Assembly: GCA_001770415.1 (NCBI GenBank)
Contig: MEQX01000069.1
Span: 1 to 64,000 of the forward strand
Reading direction: 5' to 3'
DNA length: 64,000 bases
Origin: Betaproteobacteria bacterium RIFCSPLOWO2_02_FULL_63_19
GTDB lineage: Bacteria; Pseudomonadota; Gammaproteobacteria; Burkholderiales; SG8-39
Shown here in pieces: positions 54,035 through 63,432 of this stretch; within the stretch, counting starts at the first letter, position 1; the number at the start of each line of letters is the position of its first letter. The notes beneath the pieces are model-generated. The model was not told the origin of the DNA. It was given only the letters and a program-made list of their open reading frames with translations, and searched no databases. Both the position numbers and the translations under genes were made by a program.

Positions 54035-55375
54035 ATGGCTTATGTGACTGACCTGTATTTCATCGGCGGCAGCGTAATCTATCTGGTCTGCGTGAGCCTC
54101 CTGATCGCCGCCATGCGCGGCGGCTGGTTCAATCGGCTGACCAGCGGCTATCGGTGGACGTTGATTCTGTCGATCGCGCTGATCGGCGTCGGTTCGACGC
54201 TCGTGGTCAGCGTGTGGGCTTATTCCGCCGCGAGAGATCTGCTGTATCGGGAAATCGTCACGGAACTCGACAACGTCGGCCGTGTCATCGACCAGCAAGT
54301 CGAGCGGGAGGTCGCGTTGGCGACTGCTCAGATGGTCGACCTGTCGAGGGCAGTGACCATGGCGATGGCGCGCGACACCGCAGCCCAACTCCGCGAGGAC
54401 GTTGCAGCCGTTCAGGTCGTCAACCCGCGCCTGCTTCAGCTGCGGCTCGTCGACCCGCGAATGTCCGTCATTGCCGAGAGCAGTGTCACGGGTGTGCTCG
54501 ATCCGATGGGCCGGCTGGCGGTCGGCACGGCACTGGATGACCGGCGATTTGTCTCCGACCCGTTCTTTCCGGAAGCCTTCAAGAAGTTCGTACTCAGAAT
54601 TGACGTTCCGGTGAAATCCCGCGAAGGAACGATCATCGGCGTACTCGGTGCACGTTACGACATACAGGAGGCGCTGCAGACGCTGGCAAATACCGCGCGC
54701 TTCAATGCCAACGGCTATGCGGTGGTGGTCGATCACACGGGACGAGTCATTGCCCATCCGGATCCGAAGCGCATCAACGACGACCTCTCCGGCTATCCCG
54801 CGGTGAAGGCCGGGCTCGAGGGCAAGAGCGGATCGCTGACGGCGCGCAACAAGGCGGGGATCTCGAGGCTGTTTTTCTATCGCCCGCTGAAGGGCCCGGC
54901 GAGCGCGGATCCGAAGCGCATGGTTCTGCTCACCGAAATCGACAGCAACGAAGTGGCGGGCCTGCTGCAAGGGCTGCAGAACCGATTTGTGATCGCGGCG
55001 GTGGCCGTGATCGTCATCTGTTTGATATTGACCCGGCTGCTTGCCGGGGGCATCGAAACGCCCCTCCGCCAGATGATGAGTGCGGCGAAGAAGATCGAGG
55101 AGGGCGATCTCACGGTGGAGATCGAGCGCAGGGGCGTCGACGAGTTCGGGCGGCTTCTGGTGCGGTCAATTCCATGGTCCGCGGTCTGCGCGAACGGGAA
55201 CCCATCAAGCAGGTCTTCGGCCAGTACGTGGCCGCCCACGTCTCGGAAAAGGTGCTGCGCGGGGAAGTCGCCCTCGAAGGCGAGGCGCGCCGGGTCACGG
55301 TGCTCTTTTCGGATATCCGCAACTTCACCTCCATGGCGGAAAAACTGTCTCCGCTCGAGGTGGTCAGGTTTCTGA
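54035..55375 (+). CDS. frameshifted adenylate/guanylate cyclase, sensory part (dCache-HAMP)
   Basis: The N-terminal part of a class III cyclase receptor. Helices near the start (FIGGSVIYLVCVSLLIAAM and WTLILSIALIGVGSTLVVSV) flank an extracytoplasmic region with Cache wording (GTALDDRRFVSDPFF, GVLGARYDIQEALQTL, FNANGYAVVVDHTGRVIAHP). A further helix (VIAAVAVIVICLILTRLLAGG) leads into a HAMP domain (ETPLRQMMSAAKKIEEGDLTV). Coding signal leaves this frame at about 55166; the rest of this frame (to 55375) is shadow. One extra base there restores the join to the cyclase domain. Confidence 0.85.
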   Translation: MAYVTDLYFIGGSVIYLVCVSLLIAAMRGGWFNRLTSGYRWTLILSIALIGVGSTLVVSVWAYSAARDLLYREIVTELDNVGRVIDQQVEREVALATAQMVDLSRAVTMAMARDTAAQLREDVAAVQVVNPRLLQLRLVDPRMSVIAESSVTGVLDPMGRLAVGTALDDRRFVSDPFFPEAFKKFVLRIDVPVKSREGTIIGVLGARYDIQEALQTLANTARFNANGYAVVVDHTGRVIAHPDPKRINDDLSGYPAVKAGLEGKSGSLTARNKAGISRLFFYRPLKGPASADPKRMVLLTEIDSNEVAGLLQGLQNRFVIAAVAVIVICLILTRLLAGGIETPLRQMMSAAKKIEEGDLTVEIERRGVDEFGRLLVRSIPWSAVCANGNPSSRSSASTWPPTSRKRCCAGKSPSKARRAGSRCSFRISATSPPWRKNCLRSRWSGF

Positions 55376-55863
55376 ACGATTACTTTTCAGAGATGGTCGA
55401 TGCCGTCTTCGAAAACGAGGGGATGCTGGACAAGTTCATCGGTGACGGCCTGATGGCCATCTTCGGCGCGATCGCGGATGCGCCGGACCATGCCCACAAG
55501 GCGGTACGCACCGGCCTGCGCATGAAAGCGCTGGTGGCGAAGATCAACGGCACCCGCGACATCGGCGGCCTGCCCCCGATCGCCATAGGCATCGGCGTGC
55601 ATACCGACAACGTCATCCTGGGCAACATCGGATCGCGCAAGCGGCTGCAATATACGGCGATCGGCGACGGCGTAAATACCTGCTCGAGGATCGAGTCGCT
55701 GAACAAGGAGTTCGGAACCACGCTGCTGGTGACCGAGGCGACCTACGAACTGACCAAGGACGCATTCGAGTTCGGCCCCGCGCAGAAAGCCACGATCCGC
55801 GGCAAGAGCGAACCGGTCATGTGCTACGAGGTGTTGAGCGAGCGGGCCTCCGCCGTCGGATAG
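55174..55863 (+). CDS. class III adenylate/guanylate cyclase catalytic domain (frame-shifted continuation)
   Basis: The first ATG (55174, MVRGLREREP) falls at the end of HAMP, so this frame continues the receptor. The catalytic core has VTVLFSDIRNFTSMAEKL, with the first metal Asp, FLNDYFSEMVDAVFENEGML, DKFIGDGLMAIFG, with the second Asp, and YTAIGDGVNTCSRIESLNKE, with the transition-state Asn and Arg. All the residues needed for cyclase activity appear present. The substrate (ATP or GTP) is not certain, though the Lys before FIGDG fits adenylate cyclases. It would make cAMP when joined to the receptor. Confidence 0.88.
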   Translation: MVRGLREREPIKQVFGQYVAAHVSEKVLRGEVALEGEARRVTVLFSDIRNFTSMAEKLSPLEVVRFLNDYFSEMVDAVFENEGMLDKFIGDGLMAIFGAIADAPDHAHKAVRTGLRMKALVAKINGTRDIGGLPPIAIGIGVHTDNVILGNIGSRKRLQYTAIGDGVNTCSRIESLNKEFGTTLLVTEATYELTKDAFEFGPAQKATIRGKSEPVMCYEVLSERASAVG

Positions 55864-55950
55864 AGGTACCCGCCCGCCTGGCGTGTGTTCACTCTGGCCG
55901 AGGGCCCGTAGCTGGCGGATGGTCCGGTGCGCGTACGCCCAGGCGAACCC

Positions 55951-56059
55951 GCCGGCCCGGCCGCATGGCGTTCGTCGAATACGTGCCGCTGGTGGGGCGG
56001 TACAACAACGTGACGCTGGACTGCAGGGTCCAGCTGCCGGGCGTCGAGAAATAGCGCTC
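55951..56059 (+). pseudogene. 3' fragment copy of the small exported-protein gene (direct repeat copy 2)
   Basis: Encodes RMAFVEYVPLVGRYNNVTL, then DCRVQLPGVEK and a stop, matching the last third of the protein at 53204-53740. There is no start or signal peptide in frame; upstream similarity ends at about 55951. It lies 88 bases after the cyclase stop codon. Confidence 0.7.
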
Positions 56060-56169
56060 AGCGTTGCCGCTCAGCCGATCGATTTGGTCCGCGGACGCCC
56101 GGAATCGGGAACGTCTCAGGGCGCTGCAACCGCAAGCATTCTTGCTTGCGGCCGCAGCGCACCGGTTCG

Positions 56170-59100
56170 CTATTTGACGGTGTAGATCAGGTTATACCTG
56201 CCATTAATCAGCATTTCATTCCACGGCACGGTGACGCCAGAATCGACCGTGCCGAGGCCGTAGCCTGCATACACCTGCGCGCCGATGAGCGTGCTTAGAT
56301 TCAGCTCACCTGCGATGTCGATGGTAATTGTCCCTAGAGTGACGGGTGAGGCGAAATAAGCGGGGTTCTGCGGATCATACGGCACCCAGGTCCCGCCGGA
56401 GTTCTTGAGGTAAACGGCGTTCCCGTACTGCGCCGGAAGCACGACCGCAACGTATATCGTCCCCACTTTACTTTGATCATTTCCCGAGGCAACGATCGTT
56501 CCGACAACGGTCTTGGAAGTGATGTCGCCTGTCGCCGTACCCGACGCGCTGGCGTTTGTGTTGGCAGTCGCGGTGACGGTGCAGTTCTGGCTGATCGCGC
56601 CGGTGGTGAATGTCTTGCCGTCGGCGCCGAGCGTGCCGGAACAGCCGCTCACGCTGTTCACGACGTAGCCGCTCGCGGGAGTGACGGTGAAGCTGGTTGT
56701 TCCGCCTGAGGCGACCGTCACCGGGCTGGTCTTGTCATAGGTAACGCGGTCGCCGCCGAGCGTGACCTCGTAGCCGCGCGGGGCCGAACATTGCGCACTG
56801 GCGCCGAGCGCACTCTGGCAACTCCAGGTGTACTTGTCGGTGGCGCTGGTGACTTGCGACGGCGTTGCACCGTCCGCGCAAAGTTGGCCCTCTGGTGTGC
56901 CGAAGAATTGCACCTCGGAGAGCCCCGCCCAGGTAGCGGAACCATAGGTTGAGAGCACTTTGAACGTGATAAACCGTCCCTTTCCGCTGACCGAATAGGC
57001 TTTGCCTAGGCCGTCGCTTTCTTCTGCGAACGTAGTTTTCACCGTGCTCGAAACGGTGGAGCCGTCATCGCCCAAGAACAAAACATCCACGTCTTTTATG
57101 CCGCGTGTTGTATACAAGGTCTGGCCGTCAAACTCAAAGTAATTCCATACATGAATGGAAGTCACGTTATGAACGCTGCCGAGGTCGAAGGTGATTGTGA
57201 GCGACCCGGCCCCAGTCGTAAAGCTGCCTAACCACATATGGCTAGCAATCTTGTCATGTGTTGATCCTGTTAATCCAATTCCTCCGATGGCCGCATTCGC
57301 GGGTCGCGACGAAAGCTCATGATTCGCACTGGCTTTGACCACTGAAATCATTCCCGATGTGTTGTTGTTGCCTTCCGGGGCGCTCAGTAGCGGCTCGCTG
57401 CCGCTCGCCGGTCCGCACAAGGACGCAGCGTCGCCTCCGACGGTGTGCACCAGTTTAAAGGTGCCGTTCTTCAGCATGTCGTTCCATGGGGCGACAGCGC
57501 TGGTATCCGGCGCACCAATGCCGTAGCCGAGATAAATCTGCGTACCCGCCAGAGCGCTCAAGTTGAGGCCGGTTACGACATCGACGCTGTGCTGTCCCAG
57601 AGTGACGGCACCGGCGTAAAACGCTGGATTCGCCGCGTCGAATTTCACCCAGCCACCGCTCGCGTTCTTGAGGTAGACGCGATCGGGCGTGTCCAACGGC
57701 GAATCGGCTGCGAACCCCGAGGGCAGGACCGCGGCGACATAGATGGTTCCTGTCTTGCCTTGATCGCTCCCCGAGGCGGTGATTTCTGCCGTTATGGTCC
57801 GGGAGGTGATCTCTCCAGTTGCTGTCGCTTTGAAGCCTGCGGGACGGATGATGGCAGACGCGGTGACGGTGCAGTTCTGGCTGATCGCGCCGGTGGTGAA
57901 GGTCTTGCCGTCGGCGCCGAGCGTGCCGGAACAGCCGCTCACGCTGTTGACGACGTAGCCGCTCGCGGGAGTGACGGTGAAACTGGTTCCATCTGAGGTG
58001 ACCGTCACCGGGCTGGTCTTGTCAAAGGTCACATTTGCGCCGGCGAGCGTGACGGAATAGCCGCGTTTGGCGGAACAAACCGCTGTGGTGCCGCCGTTTG
58101 AACCTTGGCAACTCCAGTTGTACTGGCTTGTAGTGTCCGTGACCTGCGTGGGGTTGCCGCTCGCGCAGAGGTTGTCTGCCGGCGCGCTCGTCCACAGCGG
58201 TGGGTTATCCGGGTTGCTACCGTGATATCTGTCCGCCGAGCCGCAGGCGCCGTAGACGGGGACGGCTGCGACATTCGTGTTTACCCCAATGCAGGACACG
58301 TCCGACTTGTTATTGGACGCATCCTCCGCCATCAGGCAGACGGTATACACGGGATTCGAAAACGTGCTCGCCGACAGTCCAGCGATGGAGAAATTCGTCG
58401 GGGTATTGGCGGTCATCGTCCCGCTGCCCGAGGACAGTCCATCCTGGCCAAGTTTGACTTGATCCGCGGATACGCTTGATTGCGGTAAGGGATACGGAGC
58501 GACAAACACGATCCAGTATCCCGTTGCGTTCTCATTACTGGTGCTTGTCAGCATGGTGCTTGTCAGCGTGGTGCCGGTGCTGGTCGTGGCCGATACGTCA
58601 GTACCGCTCAGCGAGGGCGCTGTCGTGTCTGGGGCGGCAGTCGTGGTGAACGCAACGCAGCTCACGCTCGACTGGTTCGTGGATCCATCCTCTGCCATCA
58701 GGCAGACGGTGTAGCCGGTACTCGCCGACAGTCCAGTGATCGAAAAATTCTTGGGCGTGCTGGCGGTCATCGCGCCGCTGCCCGAGGTTACGCCGGCGCT
58801 CCCGGTGCTGTTCTGCCCCGCTTTGACCTGCGCCTTCGATGGCGCCGTGGCGCCGGTACCCGACAACACGACCCAGTAGCCCGTTGCGTTCTCATCGCTG
58901 GTGCTTGTCAGCGTGGTGCCGCTGCTGCTCGTTGCCGACACGCCGGTGCCGCTCAGCGTGGGCGCGGTGGTGTCTGCGGCGGCGGTCGTGGTGACATCGA
59001 CGCAACTGACGCTTGAGAGGTTCGGGATCCCGTCCTCGGCCATGATGCACAGCGTGTAGCCGGTGCTCGCAGAGAGCCCCGTGATCGAAATATCGGTCGG

Positions 59101-59903
59101 AACAGCGGGGATCATCGGCGCGTTGCCGGAGGCTAGCGCTGCCCCACCGATGCTGTCGAGACCCGCCTTGACCTGCGCGGCGCTTGGCGCTGTCGCGCCG
59201 GTTCCCGCCAGCTCGACCCAGTAGGCGACAGCCAGCTGGTCGCTGGTGCTCGAGAGCGTCGTGCCGCTGCTGGTCGTCCCCGAAACCCCGGTGCTGCTCA
59301 GTACCGGCGCGTAGGGGTCGGAAAACACCAGGTTGTCGATGACGATGTCGGACCACGCCCCGCCGCCTTGCTTGGTTACCGTAAATCCCGTGACCCCGGT
59401 CCAAGGGGTTCCGCCGGTGAAGCTGACGCTCGTGCCGCCAGTTGTCGCGGTGGCATCGACGGTGCTACCGCTTCCGCCGATCTGGGTGAACGTGAACGTA
59501 TCGCACGTGGTCCGGCACCCCAATACCAGCGATTGCAGATCGATCTTGGTATCGAACGCGAAGGTAAGCGTTGGGGGGAAGGATTGATGAAATCGGTGAG
59601 ATCGTTGGCCAGATTATTGGTGCCGTTCATCCCCCAGTCGCTTACCAGCAGATTGGCGCCGGTGTCGAGGGTAGCGCCCAATGTGACACCGAAGGCGGTA
59701 TCGTTGACTTCGGCCGATCCGCCGCCGATCGCCGATTCGAAGGTGAACGTCGGTGAGACGACGGCCCGGGCGAGCGGAGCCGCGCCGAGCAGGGAAAGAA
59801 CCAGAACCGCGAAAAGAAAACGCGCCCGATGAACCAGAAACGCGCGGATTACCGACGAAAATTGCCCGCTGCAACGATGCATCAAACGCACGCCGTTCGA
59901 CAT
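56170..59903 (-). CDS. very large mosaic exported protein, frameshifted in a G6 run
   Basis: The ATG at 59903 (AGGAG nine bases before) opens with a signal peptide (FAVLVLSLLGAAPLARA). After ~110 residues the frame breaks at a run of six G (59573-59578), and the rest (to 56170, ~1130 residues) is in the next frame. Adding one G joins them. Then come an anchor-like beta domain, three ~115-residue repeats (ASTGYTVCLMAED type), two InlB-like GYxVTLxG segments, an F5/8 discoidin-like domain (SGMISVVKASANHELSS) and two modules ending WNEMLINGRYNL or WNDMLKNGTFKL. These also occur in the protein at 1-924. Functions in adhesion or glycan binding are inferred. Confidence 0.82.
56569..56737 (-). repeat. 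InlB-like repeat, copy B
   Basis: Coding repeat, about 93% the same as 57859-58024 at the DNA level. It encodes the TVTPASGYVVNSVSGCSG and GKTFTTGAISQNCTVTA segments. Confidence 0.85.
57859..58024 (-). repeat. InlB-like repeat, copy A
   Basis: Counterpart of 56569-56737, within the same gene. The near-identity at DNA level suggests recent duplication or gene conversion. Confidence 0.85.
58255..59310 (-). repeat. three tandem ~345-base coding repeats
   Basis: Units start at 59310, 58965 and 58620. Each encodes about 115 residues running from APxLSGTGVS through ITGLSASTGYTxCLMAED to VSC. The third has a 15-base tandem duplication (58551-58580 region; LTSTM repeated). Confidence 0.85.
59573..59578. 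other. six-G homopolymer at a frameshift
   Basis: The run in TTGGGGGGAA lies exactly where the coding signal moves from one minus-strand frame to another. A single added or lost base here would restore or break the large exported protein's frame. Confidence 0.75.
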
Positions 59904-60407
59904 TTCACTCTCCTGGTGAATATTCTAATAATTCGCGCGTCGGAACTTTGCTCCTCCAGGCGCGATGTCCTTCCTGCAACCGCATTGCACAGCCGGCCGA
60001 CCGCTTCGCAAACAACGGCCGAGCCTACTCACAAAGTGGGGTAGTACGGGACTATCTTGTTGCTGCGAACGCCTTATATCAGAAACGGCCGGCAGCGTCA
60101 CTTGCCGCGTGTCGAAAATGACGTTGTCATGCAATGGGTTGTGCCCGGTTGACGGGCGACGTGCCGTTCCGATTTCGCCGAGCGCTGGCCAGACCGGAGC
60201 GTGGCCGACGGCGCGCGTACGGAGTCCTCGATCCGATTGCGCACGTGATGTAAATCACACCGCGTCACCGCGGGTGGTCCATGATTGCATCTTCCCGCCG
60301 GAGGAGGACTGCACGCGGCACCGATCGATCGCCGCCACCAGCGTCGAGGTTGCACGGGTCCGGCGATGCGAATACGTTTCCGTTCACCAATCAGGAGAAT
60401 GCATACC
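59904..60407. other. divergent control region of repeat protein and TAXI importer
   Basis: About 500 bases. It contains the CRP/FNR-type palindrome at 60244-60259 and the ribosome site AGGAG at 60393-60397. Frames in between are not convincing. Confidence 0.5.
60244..60259. promoter_or_regulatory. CRP/FNR-family operator candidate (site 3)
   Basis: CGTGATGTAAATCACA has exact GTGA-N6-TCAC half-sites and the core TGAT-N4-ATCACA, as in site 2 at 11118-11133. It lies 150 bases upstream of the TAXI receptor gene. Confidence 0.55.
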
Positions 60408-61424
60408 ATGGCAACGCACATTGTGAAAATCGGGGCCGTGCTGCGGACCTTGGCCGTGACGACTCTGCTTGCGGCCGCCGCCGTCGGCACGGCTGCGCAG
60501 GCGCAGACCGCAGGCGGCCCGCCGAAAGACCGGATCTTCCTCACGATCAACAGCGGTCCGCAGGGCTCGGGCTGGTACGTGGTCTCGGGGCTGATCGCCG
60601 AGCAGATCGAGAAGACGTTCCCGAACGCACGCGTGACCAACACGCCGGGTCAGCCGGTCGCCAATACCCGCGCCGTCGACGCGAAGCGGGCGGACATGGG
60701 CACCGAATTCGGCTGGCTGGCGCTCACCGCGATGGAGGGAACGAAGCCTTACAAGAAGCCGGTACACAACGTTGCGGCGATCTCCGGCCTGTACCCGACG
60801 CACTTTCAACTGTTCGCGCGCGCCGATTCGGGCATCAAGTCCTACGCCGATCTCGCCAACAAACGCATCGCCGTGGGCACCGCTGGAACCTCCGGGGACC
60901 GGATGACGCAGCGGATCCTCGCGTTCTACGGACTCAATTACGACAAGATCCGTCAGAACGGCGGCAGCGTCTCGTTCAGCGCGTACAACGACGCCAAGCA
61001 GTTGATGAGCGACGGCCACCTCGACGCGTTCACGATCTCCTCGACCAAGCCGAACACCCAGGCCGTGGAACTGCAGCTCACGCAGGACATCCGGCTCATC
61101 CCGCTGGAGGAGAAGATCGTCGACCAGTACGTCAAGAAATTCCGCGGTTTCGGCAAGAGCCAGATCGCCGCAGGAACCTACAAGAACCAGCCGCAGGCCG
61201 TCTGGGCGATCAGCGTCCCAGCACTCATCACCGTGCGCAAGGACCTGCCCGAAAACGTGGTCTATTGGATCACCAAGGCGTGGTGGGACCACGCGAGTCA
61301 GATCGGCAAGGCCTACAGCATGGTCAAGGACGATATGGTCGCGAACGTCGCGCTCAAGGATCTCGTGGTGCCGCTGCATCCGGGCTCCGCGCGGTACTTC
61401 AAGGAGATCGGTGTCCTGAAGTAG
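60408..61424 (+). CDS. TAXI family TRAP transporter receptor
   Basis: A 338-residue periplasmic receptor. The signal peptide (TLAVTTLLAAAAVGTAAQA) is followed by a TAXI-type domain: FLTINSGPQGSGWYVVSGLI with a GxGxY-like ligand loop, VTNTPGQPVANTRAVDAKRADMG, VGTAGTSGDRMTQRILAFYG and SDGHLDAFTISS. TAXI receptors bind small carboxylates such as glutamate or 2-oxoglutarate, but the ligand is not predictable. I use the ATG at 60408; one at 60399 is also in frame. A fused permease follows, with a strong stem-loop between. Confidence 0.9.
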   Translation: MATHIVKIGAVLRTLAVTTLLAAAAVGTAAQAQTAGGPPKDRIFLTINSGPQGSGWYVVSGLIAEQIEKTFPNARVTNTPGQPVANTRAVDAKRADMGTEFGWLALTAMEGTKPYKKPVHNVAAISGLYPTHFQLFARADSGIKSYADLANKRIAVGTAGTSGDRMTQRILAFYGLNYDKIRQNGGSVSFSAYNDAKQLMSDGHLDAFTISSTKPNTQAVELQLTQDIRLIPLEEKIVDQYVKKFRGFGKSQIAAGTYKNQPQAVWAISVPALITVRKDLPENVVYWITKAWWDHASQIGKAYSMVKDDMVANVALKDLVVPLHPGSARYFKEIGVLK

Positions 61425-61458
61425 GCTAGACTCGCCCTTCGTGACGACGATGTTTCCT

Positions 61459-61487
61459 GCGCTCTGGGCGGGCGCCGCCCGGAGCGC
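61459..61487 (+). other. stem-loop between TRAP receptor and permease genes
   Basis: GCGCTCTGGGCGG pairs with CCGCCCGGAGCGC over 13 positions, one of them a G-U pair in RNA, around a three-base loop. No T-run follows. Placement is as for the tctC/tctB hairpin at 12417-12450. Confidence 0.7.
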
Positions 61488-61513
61488 GAGCCGTTGAAGG
61501 ACGTGGATAGTTC

Positions 61514-63415
61514 GTGCCGGAGCTGACCCAGGAAGCGAAGAAGGGCGCTGAGGAATCCGCGCTCAGCCGCGGATTCACCGCGGTGTTCCGCACCCTGCTG
61601 ATCGCCACCTCGCTGTTCCATCTGTGGACCGGCGTCATGGGGCCGTTGGAGAGCTGGCTGCACCGCTCGCTGGCGCTGTCGATCTATCTTTCGCTGCTGT
61701 TCCTGCTGCCGTTCTACAAGAAGCCGGTCACCTGGCTGGCGCTCGTGCGAGTGGCGCCGCTGGTGCTCGCCAGCATCGCCATCGGCGCCTACATCTGGGT
61801 GATCTACGACGATCTTCCCGACAAGCTAGGCAACCTGAACAACTTCGACATGGCGTTCGGCGGCCTGCTGATCGTCGTCGTGCTGATCGCCGTCAAGCGC
61901 GCGATGGGATGGTCGCTGGTCATTCTGGCCCTGGCCTTCCTGATCTACACCCGATACGGCCCCTATTTCCCCGGCATTTTCGGCCACCGCGGCCTGCCGC
62001 TCGCCGCCATCGTCGAGATCATCTTTTTCAACATGGACGGCATCTACGGATTCCCGATCGGAATCATGTCCACGTTCGTATTTCTGTTCATCCTGTTCGG
62101 CGCGTTCTTCGAGAGCATCGGCCTCACCGATCTGCTCGCAAGCCTTGCGCGGTACGTGGCGCAGAGGGTGACCGGCGGGGCGGCGGTGGCCGCCGTGTTG
62201 GCCAGCGCGATCGTCGGCAGCGTTTCGGGCAGCGCGATCTCCAATGTGATGGTCACCGGCGCGTTCACGATTCCGATGATGCGGCGGGCCGGCTACAGGC
62301 CGGAAATGGCGGCGGCGATCGAAGCATCGGCCTCCACGGGCGGGCAGATCATGCCGCCGGTCATGGGCATCGCCGCCTTCGTCATGGCCGAGGTCATCGG
62401 CATTCCCTACGTCCAGGTCGTGGTCCTGGCCCTGGTGCCGGCGCTGCTGTACTTCCTGGGGGTCGGCTGGAGCGTCTATTTCGCGGCCAAGCGCGCAGGC
62501 ATAGGCATCGACCGCGAAAGCGCGCCCGAATCGCTGGGGCGGATCATGCGCTCCAAGGGATTTCTGATCCTGCCGTTGATCGCGGTCGTGTTGGCGCTGA
62601 TGACGGGAGCCAGCCTGATGCGCGTCGCGATGGTGGGCATCGTCGCGTCCGTACTCGTCGGGCTGGTCAATCCGCACAAACGCTTTCGCCTGCGGGAGTT
62701 CCTGGACTCGCTCGAGAAGGGGGCCGAGGTCGCCGTTTCGATGGGCGCGGTGCTGGCATGGGTCGGTTTGACGGTGGGGCTGATCGCCGCCAGCGGTTTC
62801 GGTTCACTGGTGGCAGGGACGCTCGTGCGGTCGGTCGGAGAAAACCTGATTGCAATTCTGCTGATCACCATGCTGATCAGTCTGGTGCTCGGCATGGGGA
62901 TGACCACGGTCGCGGTATACGTGACCCTCGCGATCACGGTAGTTCCCGGCCTGGTCGAACTCGGCGTCAACCCCTACGTCGCCCACTTTTTCGCGTTCTA
63001 TTTCGGCGTACTGTCGTTCGTGACCCCGCCGGTCTGCATCGCCACCTACGCGGCGGCCGGCCTTGTCGGTGCCAACCCGACCAAGGCCGGGTGGGAAGGA
63101 CTCGCGCTGACCGCGTCGGGGTTTCTGGTACCGTTTGCAGCCGTCTATCAGCCCGCGCTGATGCTGCAGGGAAGCGCGGTGGAAGCCGTCTCCGCGATCG
63201 GCACCGCATTCTTCGGCGTCGTCGCGCTCAGTGCCGGGCTGCAGGGGTATTTCTTCAGCAGAGCAGGAAAGTGGGAACGCGTGGCGCTGGCCGTGGCGGG
63301 CATTCTATTGATCGTTCCGAACCTGGCCGTTTCGGCGGTGGGCGCGTGCCTGTTCGCCGGCATCGGCTGGCTGCAGTACCGCTCGTTGCGCCGCCGCGCG
63401 GTGCCGACGAATTGA
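61514..63415 (+). CDS. fused TRAP transporter permease (DctQ-DctM type)
   Basis: A 633-residue permease. The first four helices (to about residue 165) correspond to the small subunit; after that the large-subunit wording begins: GIMSTFVFLFILFGAFFESI, AIVGSVSGSAISNVMVTGAF, IEASASTGGQIMPPVMGIAA, LISLVLGMGMTTVAVYVTLA and VTPPVCIATYAAAGL. The SGSAxxNVxxTGxFTIP and ASTGGQIMPP segments form the Na+/ligand region. It starts with GTG at 61514. The AccB-like gene follows 17 bases later. Na+-coupled uptake of the ligand captured by the TAXI receptor is expected. Confidence 0.93.
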   Translation: MPELTQEAKKGAEESALSRGFTAVFRTLLIATSLFHLWTGVMGPLESWLHRSLALSIYLSLLFLLPFYKKPVTWLALVRVAPLVLASIAIGAYIWVIYDDLPDKLGNLNNFDMAFGGLLIVVVLIAVKRAMGWSLVILALAFLIYTRYGPYFPGIFGHRGLPLAAIVEIIFFNMDGIYGFPIGIMSTFVFLFILFGAFFESIGLTDLLASLARYVAQRVTGGAAVAAVLASAIVGSVSGSAISNVMVTGAFTIPMMRRAGYRPEMAAAIEASASTGGQIMPPVMGIAAFVMAEVIGIPYVQVVVLALVPALLYFLGVGWSVYFAAKRAGIGIDRESAPESLGRIMRSKGFLILPLIAVVLALMTGASLMRVAMVGIVASVLVGLVNPHKRFRLREFLDSLEKGAEVAVSMGAVLAWVGLTVGLIAASGFGSLVAGTLVRSVGENLIAILLITMLISLVLGMGMTTVAVYVTLAITVVPGLVELGVNPYVAHFFAFYFGVLSFVTPPVCIATYAAAGLVGANPTKAGWEGLALTASGFLVPFAAVYQPALMLQGSAVEAVSAIGTAFFGVVALSAGLQGYFFSRAGKWERVALAVAGILLIVPNLAVSAVGACLFAGIGWLQYRSLRRRAVPTN

Positions 63416-63432
63416 ACCGGAAAGGAGCGCCG

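Noticed and set aside
58255..59310. regular repeats that might suggest a CRISPR-like array
   Set aside because: The units are 345 bases, contiguous and in frame in a gene, with no spacers.
61624..63432. long frame in front of accB in phase with it
   Set aside because: The part before 63433 is Arg/Gly/Asp-rich shadow of the TRAP permease. The good ribosome site and the BCCP start are at 63433.
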